Source: Flagellimonas nanhaiensis
Lineage (GTDB): Bacteria > Bacteroidota > Bacteroidia > Flavobacteriales > Flavobacteriaceae
Length of the DNA stretch: 64,000 bases
Direction of reading: 5' to 3'
NCBI RefSeq assembly: GCF_003382275.1
Contig: NZ_QTJX01000005.1
Location: 62,001 to 126,000 of the forward strand
The translations under genes were made by a program, and so were the position numbers. Within the stretch, counting starts at the first letter, position 1; every line of letters starts with the position of its first letter. A model generated the notes under the pieces. The model worked only from the letters and a program-made list of their open reading frames with translations. It was not told where the DNA came from and searched no databases. Below, piece by piece: positions 63,769 to 64,000 of this stretch.

Positions 63769-64000
63769 ATGACATACAAAAGACGCATTTACGCGGTCCT
63801 GATCATATGTTTAGGTATGGTCACAAGTATTAATTCTCAAACACAAAAATCAATGGAAAAAACAGTAATTTCAACAGATCAACAGGATGTTCTTGATGCA
63901 GTGGAATCAATGACCCTGGCTTTCAACAGCAAAGATATTGAAGGAGTAATGTCCAGCTATAGGGCTGGTGCTTTGGTCATTTTTGAACCTGAAAACCCGG
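63769..64000 (+). CDS. exported SnoaL/DUF4440-like protein, N-terminal part (cut by window end)
   Basis: The first 77 codons are present. Signal peptide about 1-24 (MTYKRRIYAVLIICLGMVTS, INSQ). The mature start reads STDQQDVLDAVESMTLAFNS, then KDIEGVMSSYRAGALVIFEP. This helix-strand pattern (helix, AFNSKD, then V-x-x-x-Y and ALVIFEPENP) is that of NTF2-like SnoaL/DUF4440 proteins, which have ligand-binding or isomerase roles. Only the beginning is visible, so the function is open. Confidence 0.7.
   Translation, partial: MTYKRRIYAVLIICLGMVTSINSQTQKSMEKTVISTDQQDVLDAVESMTLAFNSKDIEGVMSSYRAGALVIFEPENP

Overview
The window looks like a chromosomal stretch from a flavobacterium (Bacteroidota, Flavobacteriaceae; probably a marine genus near Muricauda or Maribacter, which is inference). 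The signs are: a six-gene Na+-translocating NADH:quinone reductase operon, a type IX secretion (T9SS) plug protein and a T9SS-sorted gliding-motility C-terminal (CHU_C) protein, families largely confined to this group (DUF3667, DUF6702, DUF6747-like), moderate-to-low GC, and many Bacteroidota-type promoters (TAnnTTTG) a few bases to about 40 bases upstream of start codons. I found no rRNA, tRNA, CRISPR array or classical insertion sequence. Gene density is high. The longest stretch between large genes (27001-27381) holds a terminator and a 55-residue membrane protein.

Layout. 1-5104: end of a TrkH potassium transporter, aspartate aminotransferase, fatty acid desaturase, rsmG, a candidate 43-residue gene overlapping the rsmG stop, and a secreted lectin-like protein. 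5260-8310: a GlxA-type AraC regulator followed by two exported proteins, a DJ-1/PfpI protein and an alpha/beta hydrolase, both with an N-terminal cysteine metal-binding domain of identical spacing. 8402-12956: pruA, apaG, a DUF3667 membrane protein and the T9SS plug. 13107-20659: nqrABCDEF, a structured RNA plus terminator, a small conserved gene and apbE, the flavin transferase that loads FMN onto NqrB and NqrC. 20660-26406: methyltransferase, a GxxExxY gene inside a possible 435-bp cassette with inverted repeat ends, map, a GH97 glycosidase and gpmI. 26614-36804: ankyrin protein, DUF6747-like protein, M48 and M15 peptidases, a CHU_C protein with an upstream surface protein carrying five GC-rich 108-bp repeats, two paralogous CarboxypepD_reg-like proteins, DUF6702 and an M1 peptidase.

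36892-47062: TatA, PAP2 phosphatase, O-methyltransferase, GNAT acetyltransferase, kynureninase, an AraC regulator, an MFS transporter, a lipoprotein, a sigma factor with a small partner and a MscS channel, a ClpP-like protease, and kynurenine 3-monooxygenase. KynU and Kmo together convert kynurenine to 3-hydroxyanthranilate. 47148-64000: coiled-coil protein with a degenerate zinc ribbon, Nif3-like protein, lpxK, TPR hybrid histidine kinase, gap, lipA, an ECF sigma factor, a small four-cysteine membrane protein that may be the Bacteroidota NqrM (Na+-NQR maturation), a sigma/anti-sigma pair, murB, an aminotransferase, an aspartyl protease with PDZ, a DUF1573 protein, valS, and the start of a SnoaL/DUF4440-like protein cut by the window end.

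The most unusual items are the paired metal-binding fusions under a GlxA regulator, the GxxExxY cassette with period-9 inverted ends, the NqrM-like protein, the tandem-GA hairpin in front of apbE's partner gene, and the GC-rich tandem repeat in the T9SS-linked surface protein.
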